The notes beneath the pieces are model-generated. The model was not told the origin of the DNA. It worked only from the letters and a program-made list of their open reading frames with translations, and did no database searches. The position numbers were made by a program, and so were the translations under genes. This document shows, in pieces, positions 46,818 to 57,826 of a DNA stretch of 64,000 bases. The DNA comes from Paenibacillus lutrae (GTDB lineage Bacteria; Bacillota; Bacilli; Paenibacillales; NBRC-103111): contig NZ_RHLK01000004.1 of the NCBI RefSeq assembly GCF_009757775.1, positions 181,198-245,197 on the forward strand, given 5' to 3'. Within the stretch, counting starts at the first letter, position 1. Each line of letters starts with the position of its first letter.

Positions 46818-47288
46818 TTAAGCGTAATCCACCCGGCCGCCATGGAATTTCAGCGTATAAATTTCTTTCCCTTTGTATGCAATACGCTCCTGCCCGGCAA
46901 AATTACCGAAGCCGCCGCTCCAACTGCATGTATACTCAAAATTCTCAAACTCGCCATCCGTATAAGACTCCGGTCCTCTGTATGGAGCCTCGGCGGGAGC
47001 ATTTCTCAAAGCTGCAAGCAGAAATTCCGGAAAATCCGGGACCGGGTCTGTCGTAATCCCATGGTAATTCATTCCCCACACCGCCTGTCCGCTGCGCCAA
47101 ACTATTTCCTGTCCGATAAAGTTGAGTTCTCCGTAGTAACTATCCAGATAGGCAAACTCTCCATTTGCGTAAGGTATATCCTTGGCCCCCGGCCGGGACG
47201 GCTCCACCTTGCTGCCACTCCCGGAAGCATAAGCGTTATGCTTGGCTTCCCGCACGAAAAGCACTAAACCACGTTCGTATTCCGTCAT
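46818..47288 (-). CDS. DUF5680 domain protein
   Basis: A 156-residue soluble protein with PSRPGAKDIPYANGEFAYLD, FIGQEIVWRSGQAVWGMNYHG and FGNFAGQERIAYKG, the pattern of DUF5680. Function unknown. The ATG at 47288 has GGGGAG 7 bp upstream; five more codons upstream start with GTG and lack a site. Confidence 0.8.
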   Translation of the reverse strand: MTEYERGLVLFVREAKHNAYASGSGSKVEPSRPGAKDIPYANGEFAYLDSYYGELNFIGQEIVWRSGQAVWGMNYHGITTDPVPDFPEFLLAALRNAPAEAPYRGPESYTDGEFENFEYTCSWSGGFGNFAGQERIAYKGKEIYTLKFHGGRVDYA

Positions 47289-47409
47289 AATTCCACTCCC
47301 CACTTAACCGTTTCTCTTACTGTTTCTTCCTAATAACTTCTACTAATAGACAGATATTTCCTCTATGGTAAAAGAACTCACTGTTTATCGATGTTTGAAC
47401 AAAAACAAA

Positions 47410-47434
47410 GGCGTAACCGGTATACGGTCACGCC
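47410..47434 (-). terminator. Terminator of the nucleoside salvage cluster
   Basis: Minus strand GGCGTGACCG TATAC CGGTTACGCC followed by TTTGTTTTTG, 40 bp after pdp. Confidence 0.85.
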
Positions 47435-47475
47435 CTTGCTTGCAGTTATCTATATGAAATCCAGCCTGCCAGTGC

Positions 47476-48777
47476 CTATTCCGTCACGATATCATGCACA
47501 AGCACGGGTGCTTCCGCATGATCCGCAATGCGGATATTGGCATACAACATCTCGATGACATCATCGACGTTCTCGCGGTTGGAATGGATCGTCATCAGGG
47601 ACTCCCCGGCTTTGACCTTGTCGCCGATCTTCTTGTTCAGCATAAGGCCGACTGCCAGATCGATTTCGGATTCCTTCGTTGCGCGTCCCGCTCCAAGCAG
47701 CATGGCCGCTGTGCCGATTTCATCCGCAACCAGTTCCGCTACCATGCCGTCTTCACGGGCAGGAAGCTCGATCTGGTAAGCGGCCTTCGGCAGCTTGTCC
47801 GGATCGTCGACAACAGCAGGGTCCCCGCCCTGGTTAGCGATGAATTCTTTGAATTTCTCCAGCGCCTTACCGCTGCGCATCACTTCTTTGAGCATTTCTT
47901 CCGCTTCTTCGAGCGAATCGGCTTTCTTCGCGAGGAAGACCATCTGTCTTCCGAGCGCGAGGCAGAGCTCTTCGAGGTCCTTAGGCCCTTGACCGCGGAG
48001 CGTGTCAATCGCCTCCTGGACCTCGAGGGCATTCCCGATCGCAACGCCGAGCGGCTGGCTCATGTCGGAGATGACCGCCATCGTCTTGCGGCCGACGCTG
48101 TTGCCGATGCTGACCATCGCGTGGGCCAGCTCTTTGGCGTCTTCGGCGGTCTTCATGAACGCGCCTGCGCCTGTCTTCACATCCAGCACGATGGCATCGG
48201 AACCGGCTGCGATTTTCTTGCTCATGATGGAGCTCGCAATAAGCGGAATCGCATCGACTGTCGCGGTTACATCGCGCAGAGCGTACAGCTTCTTATCGGC
48301 CGGCGTCAGGTTGCCCGTCTGGCCGATCACGGCGATCTTGTGCTTGTTGACGAGGTTCACGAACTCGTCCTTCGTGATCTCCACGTGGAAGCCTTCAATG
48401 GCTTCCAGCTTGTCGATCGTACCGCCGGTGTGGCCAAGGCCGCGTCCGGACATTTTGGCAACCGGAATATCCAGAGCCGCAACCAGAGGAGCCAGCACCA
48501 GCGTCGTCGTATCGCCGACACCGCCAGTGGAATGCTTGTCTACTTTGACGCCTTCAATCGCAGACAGGTCAATGGTTTCACCGGAGTTGACCATCGCCAT
48601 CGTCAGATCGGCACGCTCGCGCTCGGTCATGTCTTTGAAGTAGATGGCCATCGCAAATGCGCTAACCTGGTAATCCGGGATGTCGCCTTTGGTATATCCA
48701 TTAATAATGAAATTGATCTCTTCCGTTGTCAGTTCCTTGCCGTCACGCTTCTTCGCAATCAAATCCACCATTCTCAT
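47476..48777 (-). CDS. pdp: Pyrimidine-nucleoside phosphorylase
   Basis: A 433-residue phosphorylase that splits thymidine, deoxyuridine and uridine into base and (deoxy)ribose 1-phosphate. It has the phosphate motif [12 protein letters not shown] (residues about 81-92) and [18 protein letters not shown]. The length fits Pdp of Bacillus. It is the last gene of the cluster, after a 325-bp gap. A GGAGA site precedes the ATG. The product ribose 1-phosphate is passed to DeoB. Confidence 0.96.
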   Translation of the reverse strand: MRMVDLIAKKRDGKELTTEEINFIINGYTKGDIPDYQVSAFAMAIYFKDMTERERADLTMAMVNSGETIDLSAIEGVKVDKHSTGGVGDTTTLVLAPLVAALDIPVAKMSGRGLGHTGGTIDKLEAIEGFHVEITKDEFVNLVNKHKIAVIGQTGNLTPADKKLYALRDVTATVDAIPLIASSIMSKKIAAGSDAIVLDVKTGAGAFMKTAEDAKELAHAMVSIGNSVGRKTMAVISDMSQPLGVAIGNALEVQEAIDTLRGQGPKDLEELCLALGRQMVFLAKKADSLEEAEEMLKEVMRSGKALEKFKEFIANQGGDPAVVDDPDKLPKAAYQIELPAREDGMVAELVADEIGTAAMLLGAGRATKESEIDLAVGLMLNKKIGDKVKAGESLMTIHSNRENVDDVIEMLYANIRIADHAEAPVLVHDIVTE

Positions 48778-49102
48778 TGTCTATTCTCCTCACTTTACCC
48801 TTAGTCACCGCCAGCAGCGCCGTAAGCCAAACTCCGCTTCGTGTGTCAATGCTTGTGTCCTTCCGCACGGTGCACCTTCCAGCCGGGATTTTTCTTTTTT
48901 AGCTATCCCAGGGTCATAAGCCGGTAAGAAACAGCCCGAACGAATGAACATTTTTACATGAATAAGCTTGATCACCTATACTCGCCTCCCGATTCCCAAG
49001 AGACACTCTGTCTCAAGAAAATCCGGATCAGCCGCTAACTTCAACCGGCAGCCGCAAGGCGGGACACTTCGGGTCATTCTAACTGGTTCCAGCCACAATG
49101 AT
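48778..49102. other. Gap between deoD and pdp
   Basis: No gene. A small GAGACA-CTC-TGTCTC hairpin lies at 49000-49014. A separate promoter for pdp may exist here but could not be fixed. Confidence 0.5.
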
Positions 49103-49810
49103 TTACAGGGAATAAGCCGTCTCCAGAGCCACTTCCATCATATCGTTAAACGTTGTCTGGCGTTCTTCCGAAGTGGTTTCTTCTCCTGTGATCAGATGGT
49201 CACTTACCGTCAGGATTGTCAAAGCATTCACACCATATTGAGCCGCAATTGTGTAGAGTGCCGTGGATTCCATCTCGATTCCAAGCACGCCGTAATCCAT
49301 CAGCTTCTGCACGACGGACTTGTCTTCACGGTAGAATACATCCGAAGTGAACACGTTGCCCACATGCATGTTTAAGCCTTTCTCGGCACCGAGATCATAG
49401 GCTTTCTTCAGCAGCGAGAAGCTTGCAATCGGAGAATAATTATACTCTCTGAAAATGTGACGGTTCATAGCCGAATCCGTGCAGGCCGCCTGCGCCAGAA
49501 TCACATCACGGATATGAACGTCCTTCTGCATGGAACCGCATGTTCCTACGCGCATCAGGTTCTTGACCCCGTACTCCTGAATCAGTTCATTGACATAGAT
49601 CCCAATCGAAGGAATGCCCATTCCCGTTCCTTGAACGGATACACGTTTGCCCTTATAAGTTCCGGTGAAACCGAGCATGCCGCGCACTTCGTTATAGCAG
49701 GTCACGTCCTGCAAGTACGTTTCCGCAATATATTTCGCCCGGAGCGGATCTCCCGGCAGTAGTATCGTTTCCGCAATCTCGCCTTTGCCAGCTCCAATGT
49801 GTGTGCTCAT
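49103..49810 (-). CDS. deoD: Purine-nucleoside phosphorylase DeoD
   Basis: A 235-residue hexameric-type [48 protein letters not shown] and [16 protein letters not shown] (active-site Glu). It cleaves purine (deoxy)ribonucleosides with phosphate. Start at 49810 with GGAGGT site. It lies 22 bp after deoB. Confidence 0.95.
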   Translation of the reverse strand: MSTHIGAGKGEIAETILLPGDPLRAKYIAETYLQDVTCYNEVRGMLGFTGTYKGKRVSVQGTGMGIPSIGIYVNELIQEYGVKNLMRVGTCGSMQKDVHIRDVILAQAACTDSAMNRHIFREYNYSPIASFSLLKKAYDLGAEKGLNMHVGNVFTSDVFYREDKSVVQKLMDYGVLGIEMESTALYTIAAQYGVNALTILTVSDHLITGEETTSEERQTTFNDMMEVALETAYSL

Positions 49811-49832
49811 GAACAAATACCTCCGGTAGGGT

Positions 49833-51014
49833 TTATTTTAAAGCGCTCAAAAAGCTCGTTCCGTGTTCCGGCATTTGAACGCCGAAGTTCTCTGCAACGG
49901 TAGCGCCGATATCCGCGAATGTCTTAAGCAGAGGCAGTTCTTTACCGCCGTTTGTGAAGCGCGGCGAGTAAACCAGCAGAGGCACATACTCGCGCGTGTG
50001 GTCCGTCCCCTTATAGGTCGGGTCATTCCCGTGATCCGCCGTAACGATCAGAAGATCGTCATCCTTCATCTTCGCGAAAACTTCCGGCAGCCGCGCATCG
50101 TATTCCTCCAGCGCCTGCCCGTATCCCTTGGGATCGCGGCGGTGTCCGTACAGGGCATCGAAATCAACCAGATTCACGAAGCTCAGCCCTGTGAAAGACT
50201 CATCCATCGCAGCAATCAGTTTGTCCATACCGTCCATATTGGATACCGTTCTGACTGCCTTGGTAACTCCCTCGCCATCGTAGATGTCGGAGATTTTACC
50301 CAATGCGATGACATCAAAGCCTTTATCCTGCAACTCATTCATCGTCGTGCGGCCGAAAGGCTTAAGCGCATAGTCATGACGGTTGGAGGTCCGGGTATAA
50401 TGACCGCTCTCTCCTACGAATGGACGGGCAATAATCCGGCCAAGCATGTACGGGTCATCCAACGTAATTTCACGGCAGAACTCACAGATTTCATAGAGTT
50501 CTTGCAAAGGAACCACTTCTTCATGGGCCGCGATTTGAAGAACCGAGTCCGCAGACGTGTAAACGATCAGCGCGCCTGTCTTCACATGCTCGTCACCGAG
50601 CTCCTCGATGATTTCCGTTCCGCTGGCAGCCTTATTGCCGATGACTTTGCGGCCGGTCTTCTCCTCGATCCGCTGAATCAGCTCATCCGGGAAGCCGTTC
50701 TCGAACACGCGGAAGGGTGTGGCGATGTTCAGGCCCATGATCTCCCAGTGGCCGGTCATCGTATCCTTGCCGCTTGAAGCTTCCTGCATCTTCGTGTAGT
50801 AAGATAGAGGCTTTTGTGCAGCAGGTACACCCTCAATCTCGCGGATGTTGGACAAGCCCAGCTTGGCCATATTCGGCATGTGCAGACCACCCATTTCGCG
50901 GGCGATATGACCGAGGGTGTCGGAACCCACATCATCGAATTCGGCTGCATCGGGTGCCTCGCCAATTCCTACGGAGTCCATTACAATCAGGTGAATTCTT
51001 TTAAACGCGTCCAT
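49833..51014 (-). CDS. deoB: Phosphopentomutase DeoB
   Basis: A 393-residue alkaline-phosphatase-superfamily mutase that turns (deoxy)ribose 1-phosphate into the 5-phosphate. Conserved: [17 protein letters not shown] near the N-terminus (metal Asp), [12 protein letters not shown] (residues 87-98, phospho-Thr) and [18 protein letters not shown] (metal His/Asp). It links the phosphorylases to DeoC. Start with AAAGGATG site. Confidence 0.96.
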   Translation of the reverse strand: MDAFKRIHLIVMDSVGIGEAPDAAEFDDVGSDTLGHIAREMGGLHMPNMAKLGLSNIREIEGVPAAQKPLSYYTKMQEASSGKDTMTGHWEIMGLNIATPFRVFENGFPDELIQRIEEKTGRKVIGNKAASGTEIIEELGDEHVKTGALIVYTSADSVLQIAAHEEVVPLQELYEICEFCREITLDDPYMLGRIIARPFVGESGHYTRTSNRHDYALKPFGRTTMNELQDKGFDVIALGKISDIYDGEGVTKAVRTVSNMDGMDKLIAAMDESFTGLSFVNLVDFDALYGHRRDPKGYGQALEEYDARLPEVFAKMKDDDLLIVTADHGNDPTYKGTDHTREYVPLLVYSPRFTNGGKELPLLKTFADIGATVAENFGVQMPEHGTSFLSALK

Positions 51015-51056
51015 GTTGTATGCATCCTTTCCATTCTCGTCTCTTTAAAGGAACAA

Positions 51057-52235
51057 TTATAGAAACAATCCGGCAATCGTTGCCGACAGTACACTCACCA
51101 TTGTAGCACCGAAGAGCAGCCTAAGACCAAAGCGTGCTACAACATTACCCTGTTTCTCATGCAGTCCTTTAACAGCTCCGGCAATAATACCGATGGAAGA
51201 GAAGTTCGCAAAAGATACGAGGAATACCGATACGATTCCGACGGTGCGTCCGGACAAGTCGGTCATTTTGCCCAGATCCAGCATTGCCACAAACTCGTTG
51301 GAGACCAGTTTGGTTGCCATGATGCTTCCCGCATCGACTGCTTCTTTCCACGGTACACCCATAACGAATGCGATCGGCGCGAACAGATACCCCAGCATCT
51401 CCTGGAACGAAATTCCGAAGATTCCGCTGAAAATCCCGTTCACCATGGCGATGGCGGCGACGAAACCGATCAGCATCGCAGCTACTACAATCGCGACTTT
51501 AAATCCGTCGAGGATATACTCCCCCAGCATTTCGAAGAAAGACTGCTTCTCCTCTTCCTGTACTTCCAGAATATCTTCTTCCGGCGATACCTTGTAAGGA
51601 TTCAGAATCGAAGCGATGATGAAACCTCCGAACAAGTTCAGCACCAGGGCGGTAACGACATATTTCGGTTCGATCATGGTCATGTAGGCACCTACAATGG
51701 ACATCGACACCGTCGACATGGCAGATGCGCACAGCGTATACATGCGATGCTTCGGAAGCAGACCGATCTGCTTTTTTACCGAAATGAACACTTCGGATTG
51801 CCCGAGAACCGCGGAAGCGACAGCATTGTATGACTCCAGCTTGCCCATTCCGTTAATTTTACTGAGGACAAGACCAATATATTTAATCACGAACGGCAAA
51901 ATTCTCGTATACTGCAGGATACCGATCAGCGCAGAGATGAACACAATCGGCAGCAGCACGTTCAGGAAGAACGGACCTGCGCCTTCATTTGCAATACCGC
52001 CGAATACGAAGTTAATCCCTTCCGCCGCATAGCCTAGCAATGTTTCAAAGACGCCTGCAAAGCCTTTTACTAAAAATTCGCCAATACCCGTGTTCAAGAG
52101 AGCAAACGCCAGCAGAACTTGAAGGACGATCATCACAAACAAAGGCCGGTAACGGATTTCTTTCTTGTTGTTGCTGGCTGCGTATGTGAGACCGAAGATA
52201 ACAAGTACGCCCAAGATTGCGATTAGAAATTTCAT
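51057..52235 (-). CDS. nupC: Concentrative nucleoside transporter NupC
   Basis: A 392-residue CNT-family permease with about eight to ten membrane helices, [14 protein letters not shown] at the N-terminus, [20 protein letters not shown] (substrate motif) and [20 protein letters not shown]. It imports nucleosides with protons or Na+. ATG at 52235 with GGGGGAAG; a cre-like site lies 70 bp upstream. Confidence 0.94.
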   Translation of the reverse strand: MKFLIAILGVLVIFGLTYAASNNKKEIRYRPLFVMIVLQVLLAFALLNTGIGEFLVKGFAGVFETLLGYAAEGINFVFGGIANEGAGPFFLNVLLPIVFISALIGILQYTRILPFVIKYIGLVLSKINGMGKLESYNAVASAVLGQSEVFISVKKQIGLLPKHRMYTLCASAMSTVSMSIVGAYMTMIEPKYVVTALVLNLFGGFIIASILNPYKVSPEEDILEVQEEEKQSFFEMLGEYILDGFKVAIVVAAMLIGFVAAIAMVNGIFSGIFGISFQEMLGYLFAPIAFVMGVPWKEAVDAGSIMATKLVSNEFVAMLDLGKMTDLSGRTVGIVSVFLVSFANFSSIGIIAGAVKGLHEKQGNVVARFGLRLLFGATMVSVLSATIAGLFL

Positions 52236-52304
52236 TTGTGCTTCCCCCATTGGTGAGCTTGTGTATGGTGTAAGCGGCTGGGTGCTGTGAGGTATGTCAC
52301 TTTT

Positions 52305-52319
52305 CTATAGCGCTTACAA
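52305..52319 (-). promoter_or_regulatory. cre-like site before nupC
   Basis: TTGTAAGCGCTATAG on the minus strand fits the cre consensus except for the last two bases. It lies in the cdd-nupC gap, inside the cluster, and could give CcpA control of the distal genes. Confidence 0.45.
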
Positions 52320-52360
52320 ACCAGGTGAAGAAGGGCATATCCGGTTGTCCAAGAACAAGA

Positions 52361-52768
<408 letters not shown>

Positions 52769-52780
52769 TCAGTCCTCCCT

Positions 52781-53446
52781 TTAGTAAGAAGAAGTAGACG
52801 TGCCGCCTTCCATGATCTTAACACCCGAGCTTGCGCCGATACGGCTTGCTCCCGCTTCGATCATGCCGTTCATATCTTCCAGGCTGCGCACACCGCCGGA
52901 TGCTTTAACTCCCACGCCTGCACCGACCGTTTTACGCATCAGCGCGATATCTTCGCGTGTAGCTCCGCCTGTGGAGAAGCCTGTGGATGTTTTAACAAAA
53001 TCAGCGCCCGCCTGGACAGCCAGTTCACATGCGCGTACTTTTTCCTCATCCGTAAGCAGGCAGGTTTCAATAATGACTTTCACCAGCGCTTTGCCTTTAG
53101 CCGCCTCAACGACTGCACGGATATCCTTCTCTACCAGCTCGTTGTCTTTCGCTTTCAATGCGCCTATGTTGATGACCATATCGACTTCGGTCGCGCCGTT
53201 TGCAATTGCATCCTGTGTTTCAAAGGCTTTTACAGCAGAAGTAGTGGCGCCCAGAGGGAATCCGATTACCGTACATACTTTAACTTCCGTGCCCTTCAAC
53301 TGGTCCGCCGAAAAAGCCACCCATGTCGGGTTCACACATACAGAGGCAAAACCATATTTCTTCGCTTCTTCTGTCAGTTTGGCAACCTCTTCCCGGGTCG
53401 CATCCGCCTTCAGGAGCGTGTGGTCAATCATTGCGGCTATATTCAC
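52781..53446 (-). CDS. deoC: Deoxyribose-phosphate aldolase
   Basis: A 221-residue aldolase that cleaves deoxyribose 5-phosphate to glyceraldehyde 3-phosphate and acetaldehyde. It has [32 protein letters not shown] (reactive Lys region) and [15 protein letters not shown] (Schiff-base Lys). The start is set at GTG 53446, which has AAGGAG 9 bp upstream; TTG at 53455 touches the site. First gene of the cluster, behind promoter and DeoR operator. Confidence 0.94.
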   Translation of the reverse strand: MNIAAMIDHTLLKADATREEVAKLTEEAKKYGFASVCVNPTWVAFSADQLKGTEVKVCTVIGFPLGATTSAVKAFETQDAIANGATEVDMVINIGALKAKDNELVEKDIRAVVEAAKGKALVKVIIETCLLTDEEKVRACELAVQAGADFVKTSTGFSTGGATREDIALMRKTVGAGVGVKASGGVRSLEDMNGMIEAGASRIGASSGVKIMEGGTSTSSY

Positions 53447-53522
53447 ATTCAACAACTCCTTCTATTTATATCTTCTGTAAGATGTTACTCTTTCATTCAA
53501 TTAGTTATTGGTTACATAATCT

Positions 53523-53551
53523 ATGATAGCACAGACATGAACATATGTAAA
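53523..53551 (-). promoter_or_regulatory. Promoter of the deoC cluster
   Basis: TTTACA, 17 bp, TATCAT on the minus strand, 75 bp before deoC; a GTTCAT half-site of the DeoR operator falls within the spacer. Confidence 0.7.
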
Positions 53552-53557
53552 ACCATC

Positions 53558-53574
53558 ATTGAAAATTTGTTCAT
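53558..53574. promoter_or_regulatory. DeoR operator
   Basis: ATGAACAAATTTTCAAT on the minus strand, close to the Bacillus DeoR site ATTGAACAAAATTTCAAT as remembered. It sits directly upstream of the -35 box; a further ATGAACAT half-site lies at 53538. Confidence 0.65.
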
Positions 53575-53745
53575 ACACAAAAACGGCCCTTCGCTCCCTC
53601 ATCATTAGCGGAGCCTTTAAGCCGCATTAACCCGATGAGGGCTTGGTCGCAGAGCCTTTTTGTCAACATTCCTCTTCCTTACCCTTTTTAGCATTCTATG
53701 AAAAAAAGCCCGCACTCTGCTCCATCTTCTCTTCCTCAAGCAAAA

Positions 53746-53822
53746 AAATACCCTGCAGCTGTGAAAAGAAGAGGATGACCGTTACGGCTGGCCATCCCAT
53801 GTTCCACATCTGGAGGGTATTT
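53746..53822 (-). terminator. Long hairpin, probable terminator of deoR
   Basis: AAATACCCT-CAG-TGTG and CACA-CTG-AGGGTATTT arms around a 40-nt interior that can fold further; TTTTTTT follows on the minus strand. It lies 190 bp after deoR, beyond the repeat array. Confidence 0.6.
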
Positions 53823-53889
53823 GTTTAATCCCGGCTTGGTGCTGATTCGTGACTCTCATGATGAATTGCCGCTCGTGACGGCTTGGTTT

Positions 53890-53996
53890 GCGTGCTTGCG
53901 TGCTTGCGTGCTTGCGTGCTTGCGTGCTTGCGTACTTGCTGCTTGCGTGCTTGCGGCTTGCGTGCTTGAGGTTTGAGGCTTGAGGCTCAAGCATAC
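53890..53996. repeat. 8-bp repeat array GCGTGCTT, perfect then degenerate
   Basis: About six copies of GCGTGCTT to 53936, then decaying GCTTGCGGCTTG and GAGGCTTGAGG variants up to the deoR end. The whole stretch 53447-54012 holds no gene: it contains, from right to left, repeats, hairpin, a GATGAGGG/CCCTCATC inverted repeat (53597-53638) and the deoC promoter. Confidence 0.9.
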
Positions 53997-54012
53997 CAGA
54001 GACCTGCGCATT

Positions 54013-54948
54013 TCACCCCAGCAGCGCTTGAGCGGTGAACTGATCCGTCACCAGAATGTTCGCATAGCGGCCGATGAGAGCCGCGCGGATCGCCTCGATC
54101 TTCCGCTGGCCTCCCGCAACGAGAATCGCTTTTTCTTTGTTACGCAGATCGGCAAGGTCAATCCCCACGGTACGATTGTTGATTTCCTCGCTGCAAATAT
54201 TCCCGTTCTCATCGAAGAAACGGGAACAGATATCGCCGGCGCCGCTGCTCTGAAGCAGCTTCTGCTCCTGGGGAGTGAAGTATCCCAGCCGGAACAGGAG
54301 CGCATCGTCTTTTACCGTACCTACAGTAAACACCGCGATATTCGCTTGCTTGCCAAGTTGGATAATGCGCTGAATATGCCGGTCTTCCTCCACCATCTTC
54401 TTCAGGGCATTGCTGTCGAAAATAACAGGCAGAGGCAAATAACGGGCAATCGTATGGTAAGCTTCCGCGAACAGATTAACTGTTTCGGCCGCATAAGTAT
54501 TCACGTGGGAATGGCTTACGCCCCCTTTTAGTTGGACGACCTCAACACCTCTGACCTGCTTGTGCTGAAGCTCACGCGCGATCGCATACATCGTTTTGCC
54601 CCAGGTAACTCCGATAATATCGGCGTCCTGGATCGTCTCGTGCAAATAATCGGCTGCTTTCTTGCTGATCTGTTTCGTGATTTCCTGGTATTCATCCAGG
54701 GGCGAATAACACACCAGCACGGTATCCAGGTTATATTTGGCTTTCACCTGATCGCCAAGAGCATCCAAATCCTGCAGAGGATCTACGATATTGATCCGCA
54801 CATAGCCCTGTTCCTTGGCATGCTGCAGCAGCCGGGACACTGTCGGACGAGATACGCCAAGCCTTGTTGCAATCTGCATCTGGCTGTAATCCGACAGATA
54901 GTAAAGTCTTGCCGCCTCAATACTTAGTCGCTGCTTCTCGTTCTCCAT
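54013..54948 (-). CDS. deoR: Deoxyribonucleoside regulator DeoR (SorC family)
   Basis: A 311-residue repressor. The N-terminal helix-turn-helix has RLSIEAARLYYLSDYSQMQI and GVSRPTVSRLL; the sugar-phosphate-binding domain has GVTWGKTMYAIA, EVVQLKGGVSHSHVNTYAAE and RYLPLPVIFD. It follows Bacillus subtilis DeoR along its length. Deoxyribose 5-phosphate, made by the cluster, is the known inducer. The ATG at 54948 has a weak GTGGGT site; TTG at 54978 is the alternative. It is set apart from its target cluster by 570 bp with terminator. Confidence 0.95.
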   Translation of the reverse strand: MENEKQRLSIEAARLYYLSDYSQMQIATRLGVSRPTVSRLLQHAKEQGYVRINIVDPLQDLDALGDQVKAKYNLDTVLVCYSPLDEYQEITKQISKKAADYLHETIQDADIIGVTWGKTMYAIARELQHKQVRGVEVVQLKGGVSHSHVNTYAAETVNLFAEAYHTIARYLPLPVIFDSNALKKMVEEDRHIQRIIQLGKQANIAVFTVGTVKDDALLFRLGYFTPQEQKLLQSSGAGDICSRFFDENGNICSEEINNRTVGIDLADLRNKEKAILVAGGQRKIEAIRAALIGRYANILVTDQFTAQALLG

Positions 54949-55239
54949 GTTTACAACCCACTTTTTGTTCAAGTTCAATCTTCATTGTATTGATCAGTAT
55001 ACCACTGCTGATCCGTCATTTGGCAAGTCCGCCGATACTTTCTTTGGAAGGACATGGAATGATTCTCATTCACGCATATTTGATGCCCCTATAAGAAATC
55101 CTATTTTCGACACGTTGGTTATACTCCTTAAAATTCCCGGCTCCTGAACCGTGCCCCGTTACTTGCAAGTACCTTCTTCCTACCCACTGTCTTAGCCGGA
55201 ACAATCCGTAATACTAACAAACATAAGGAGGAAACACTC

Positions 55240-55740
55240 ATGAATCGCCCCGTTTATCCGCGTTCCTTTTCTCATATAGGACTTTCTGTACCCGACATCG
55301 ACCGGGCTGTCCAATTCTATACGGATGTCCTCGGCTGGTACGTAATTATGCAGCCTTCTGTTATAGAAGAAGATGATAGTCCCGTAGGCATAATGTGTAC
55401 GGATGTGTTCGGTCCCGGCTGGGGAAGTTTTAAGATCGCTCACTTATCCACAGTGGATAAAGTGGGAATTGAAATCTTTCAATTCCCAAACCATGAACAA
55501 CCCGGGGATAACTTTGAATTTTGGAAAACGGGTACCTTTCATTTTGCAGTACAAGACCCGGATATAGAAGAGCTGGTTAAGAAAATCATCGAGCACGGCG
55601 GCAAGCAGCGCATGCCGATCCGGGAATATTACCCGGGGGAGAAGCCTTTTAAGATGGTCTACTGCGAGGATCCTTTCGGTATACTGATTGAAATCTATAC
55701 CCACAGCTATGAACTTACTTACTCATCCGGCGCTTATTGA
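55240..55740 (+). CDS. VOC-family protein (glyoxalase-like)
   Basis: A 166-residue protein with a single two-module VOC fold: SHIGLSVPDIDRAVQFYTDVLG and HFAVQDPDIEELVKKI with EDPFGILIEIYTH, giving His and Glu metal ligands. The reaction is unknown; lyase or dioxygenase are possible. Start with AAGGAGG site. It is alone. Confidence 0.85.
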   Translation: MNRPVYPRSFSHIGLSVPDIDRAVQFYTDVLGWYVIMQPSVIEEDDSPVGIMCTDVFGPGWGSFKIAHLSTVDKVGIEIFQFPNHEQPGDNFEFWKTGTFHFAVQDPDIEELVKKIIEHGGKQRMPIREYYPGEKPFKMVYCEDPFGILIEIYTHSYELTYSSGAY

Positions 55741-55761
55741 AACAGTGGCAATACGATTCTA

Positions 55762-55830
55762 AGACAACAAATGATAAAAAGAGACCAAGGGAACGCTGCG
55801 TTCCCTTGGTCTCTTTATCGTTTGTTGTCT
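55762..55830. terminator. Very long inverted repeat, bidirectional terminator
   Basis: Arms of 34 and 32 nt (AGACAACAAATGATAAA... with its complement ending TTTGTTGTCT), one mismatch and a 2-nt bulge, almost no loop. Inner stem GAGACCAAGGGAACGC with A-run and T-run on the two sides. It separates the VOC gene from the convergent kinase gene. Confidence 0.85.
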
Positions 55831-55905
55831 AGCTGTGATCGGGCGACCGGAACACCCGCAGCGGGCGATCCGGCATCCCGGCACATGCATGACGGACAAC
55901 CGAAT

Positions 55906-57741
55906 CTACAAAAGGCCTGCTTCTGCAGCCTTTTGCACCGCTTCTTCGCGGTTGCGCACATCAAGCTTCGCATACACGGCTGAAGCATAGTTACGCACCG
56001 TGCCATCGGACAGATACAATTTGGCCGCAATGGTTTTATACCGCAGCCCGCGGGAGAGGAATTGCAGAATCTCAATCTCCCGCGGTGTCAGGCCGTACTC
56101 GTTCTCGGCTTCCCTCTGTTCCGTCGGCCTCTCCTCTGCGGCAGCCGGCTCCTTGTGCAGAGCGGCCGCAGGAAGATCCGCCTCCTCAAACAATTTAGAG
56201 GAGATGTCCTGAGCGATCATCGTCCCGCCCCTGTGGACGAGGCGGATCGTTTCGGCAAGTTCGCGCGGCTCGATCGACTTGAGCAAATACCCGTCAGCCC
56301 CGCTCCGCAGAACTTCCATAGCCCTTTCCACGTCCTGGAAAGTCGTCAGAATCACAATGCGGATGTGCGGCCACTTGCACTTGATAGCCTGTGTCGCGGA
56401 CAATCCGTCCATATTCGGCATATCCAGATCCATCACCACCAGATCCGGCTCCAGAGTGCCGCACATTTCCACGGCCTCTTGGCCGTCTGCCGCGAGGCCC
56501 GCTACCTGCAGATCCTTGTGCTCTTCAAGAATAGTCCGGAGACTCTCGCGGATGAACGGCTGGTCGTCTGCAAGCAGCAGGCGGATGACCTCTTCAGGCT
56601 GCTCCACTTGTCTGGGCAGCGTACACATGACTACCGTTCCCTCATCAGAACCGGAGTAAACCGAGACCTGCCCCTGCAGGTTGAACGCCCTTTCCTTCAT
56701 CGCCTTGAGGCCGAAACCGTCCTGCAGACGGTCTGCCCCCCGTCCGTTGTCGCGTATTTCAAGCCGGGTCTGCCGGTCCTCGAATTGCAGCGATACGTCT
56801 ATTTCCGTCGAACCGCCATGCCGTACAGCGTTCGTTAGCGATTCCTGCAAGCAGCGGTAGAAAGCCATCTGCGCCTGCTTCGGCAAAGGATGATCCTCCC
56901 CATACGTGCGGAACCCGACTTTCACTCTCGCATTCTCTTCAAAGTCTTCAGTGAGCTGCTTGAGAGACTCGACCAGCGGAAGGCTCTCTTGGTCGGATTC
57001 TATCCCGTGCAGATAACTTCGCACATTGTTCATGCTTTTACGCGCCACCTGGAGCAGGGAGCCGAGTTTTTCTTGCCCGGCCTCAGTAGCCAGCTCCGGT
57101 TTCAATGTCTCCAGCCCCATAATAATCGTCGTATAAGAATGTCCCATCGTATCATGAAGATCCTTGGATAACCGGTTGCGCTCTTCCAGCAGCGTAATCC
57201 GCTCAATTTGGGACATATACTGCTTCATGATGTAATTCTGGTCCCGGATAATCTCATTCTGCCGGTGGTTGACCACAAGCAGGTGAAAAGCAAATCCGAG
57301 CGTATAAGCCAGCCCGTAATTGATGAAAATGACCCCGCCTTTGTCTATCTGAGAGAAGAGCAGGATGAGCACCGGAAAGCCGATTACAGTGATGGGGGCC
57401 GTCCACTTATAGGATTTGCCTGCACTATTGGCTGCGATCAAAAATGCGGGGACAATATACGTCAAATAGGCTTGGGGAAACAGGGTGACCAGATATAGGA
57501 CTATCCCGCCGAATAGAATCATTTCGGTAATAAGATAAGATTTATAATTGAGAAGCAGTGCCAGCCACGGAATAGAAAAAGCGGCGATCTGCCAGAAAAG
57601 TACGATAGCTAACGGGAGCGTTAATTCATTACGAACCTGGATCTCCGTGAGTAGGAGGGATACACAGCTGAGAAGCCGAATTAGAAGCAGCAGCCAGTCA
57701 TACCAGAACCATTTTTTTATAACATCAAACAAATCGCTCAT
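55906..57741 (-). CDS. Histidine kinase fused to its NarL/LuxR-type response regulator
   Basis: A 611-residue chain. Five or six membrane helices occupy residues about 14-155. The HisKA_3 dimer helix carries EERNRLSKDLHDTMGHS with H196; HATPase_c runs to about 375 (NAVRHGGST, DNGRGADRLQDGFGL). A receiver follows (388-505; phospho-acceptor D438, K488), then an LuxR helix-turn-helix (about 548-608: GLTPREIEILQFLSRGL, SDGTVRNYASAVYAKL). Kinase and regulator, usually separate genes (DesK/DesR, LiaS/LiaR), are in one frame, so the DNA-binding domain is held at the membrane. It lies 85 bp after the sensor-domain gene and is probably in its operon. A merged pair by point mutation is the alternative. 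Confidence 0.92.
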   Translation of the reverse strand: MSDLFDVIKKWFWYDWLLLLIRLLSCVSLLLTEIQVRNELTLPLAIVLFWQIAAFSIPWLALLLNYKSYLITEMILFGGIVLYLVTLFPQAYLTYIVPAFLIAANSAGKSYKWTAPITVIGFPVLILLFSQIDKGGVIFINYGLAYTLGFAFHLLVVNHRQNEIIRDQNYIMKQYMSQIERITLLEERNRLSKDLHDTMGHSYTTIIMGLETLKPELATEAGQEKLGSLLQVARKSMNNVRSYLHGIESDQESLPLVESLKQLTEDFEENARVKVGFRTYGEDHPLPKQAQMAFYRCLQESLTNAVRHGGSTEIDVSLQFEDRQTRLEIRDNGRGADRLQDGFGLKAMKERAFNLQGQVSVYSGSDEGTVVMCTLPRQVEQPEEVIRLLLADDQPFIRESLRTILEEHKDLQVAGLAADGQEAVEMCGTLEPDLVVMDLDMPNMDGLSATQAIKCKWPHIRIVILTTFQDVERAMEVLRSGADGYLLKSIEPRELAETIRLVHRGGTMIAQDISSKLFEEADLPAAALHKEPAAAEERPTEQREAENEYGLTPREIEILQFLSRGLRYKTIAAKLYLSDGTVRNYASAVYAKLDVRNREEAVQKAAEAGLL

Positions 57742-57826
57742 CTCCTGCTCTTTCTTCCATATGTTCCTACGCTATTATAGACCAGACCTCCACATAACGT
57801 ATATGGTTTAAGGGGGTGAAGACCTC

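Noticed and set aside
53782-53994. 70-codon frame across the GCGTGCTT array
   Set aside because: Repeat-derived peptide only.
54979-55239. Fur-like sequence TGAGAATCATTCC upstream of deoR
   Set aside because: Only one arm matches and no iron gene is adjacent.
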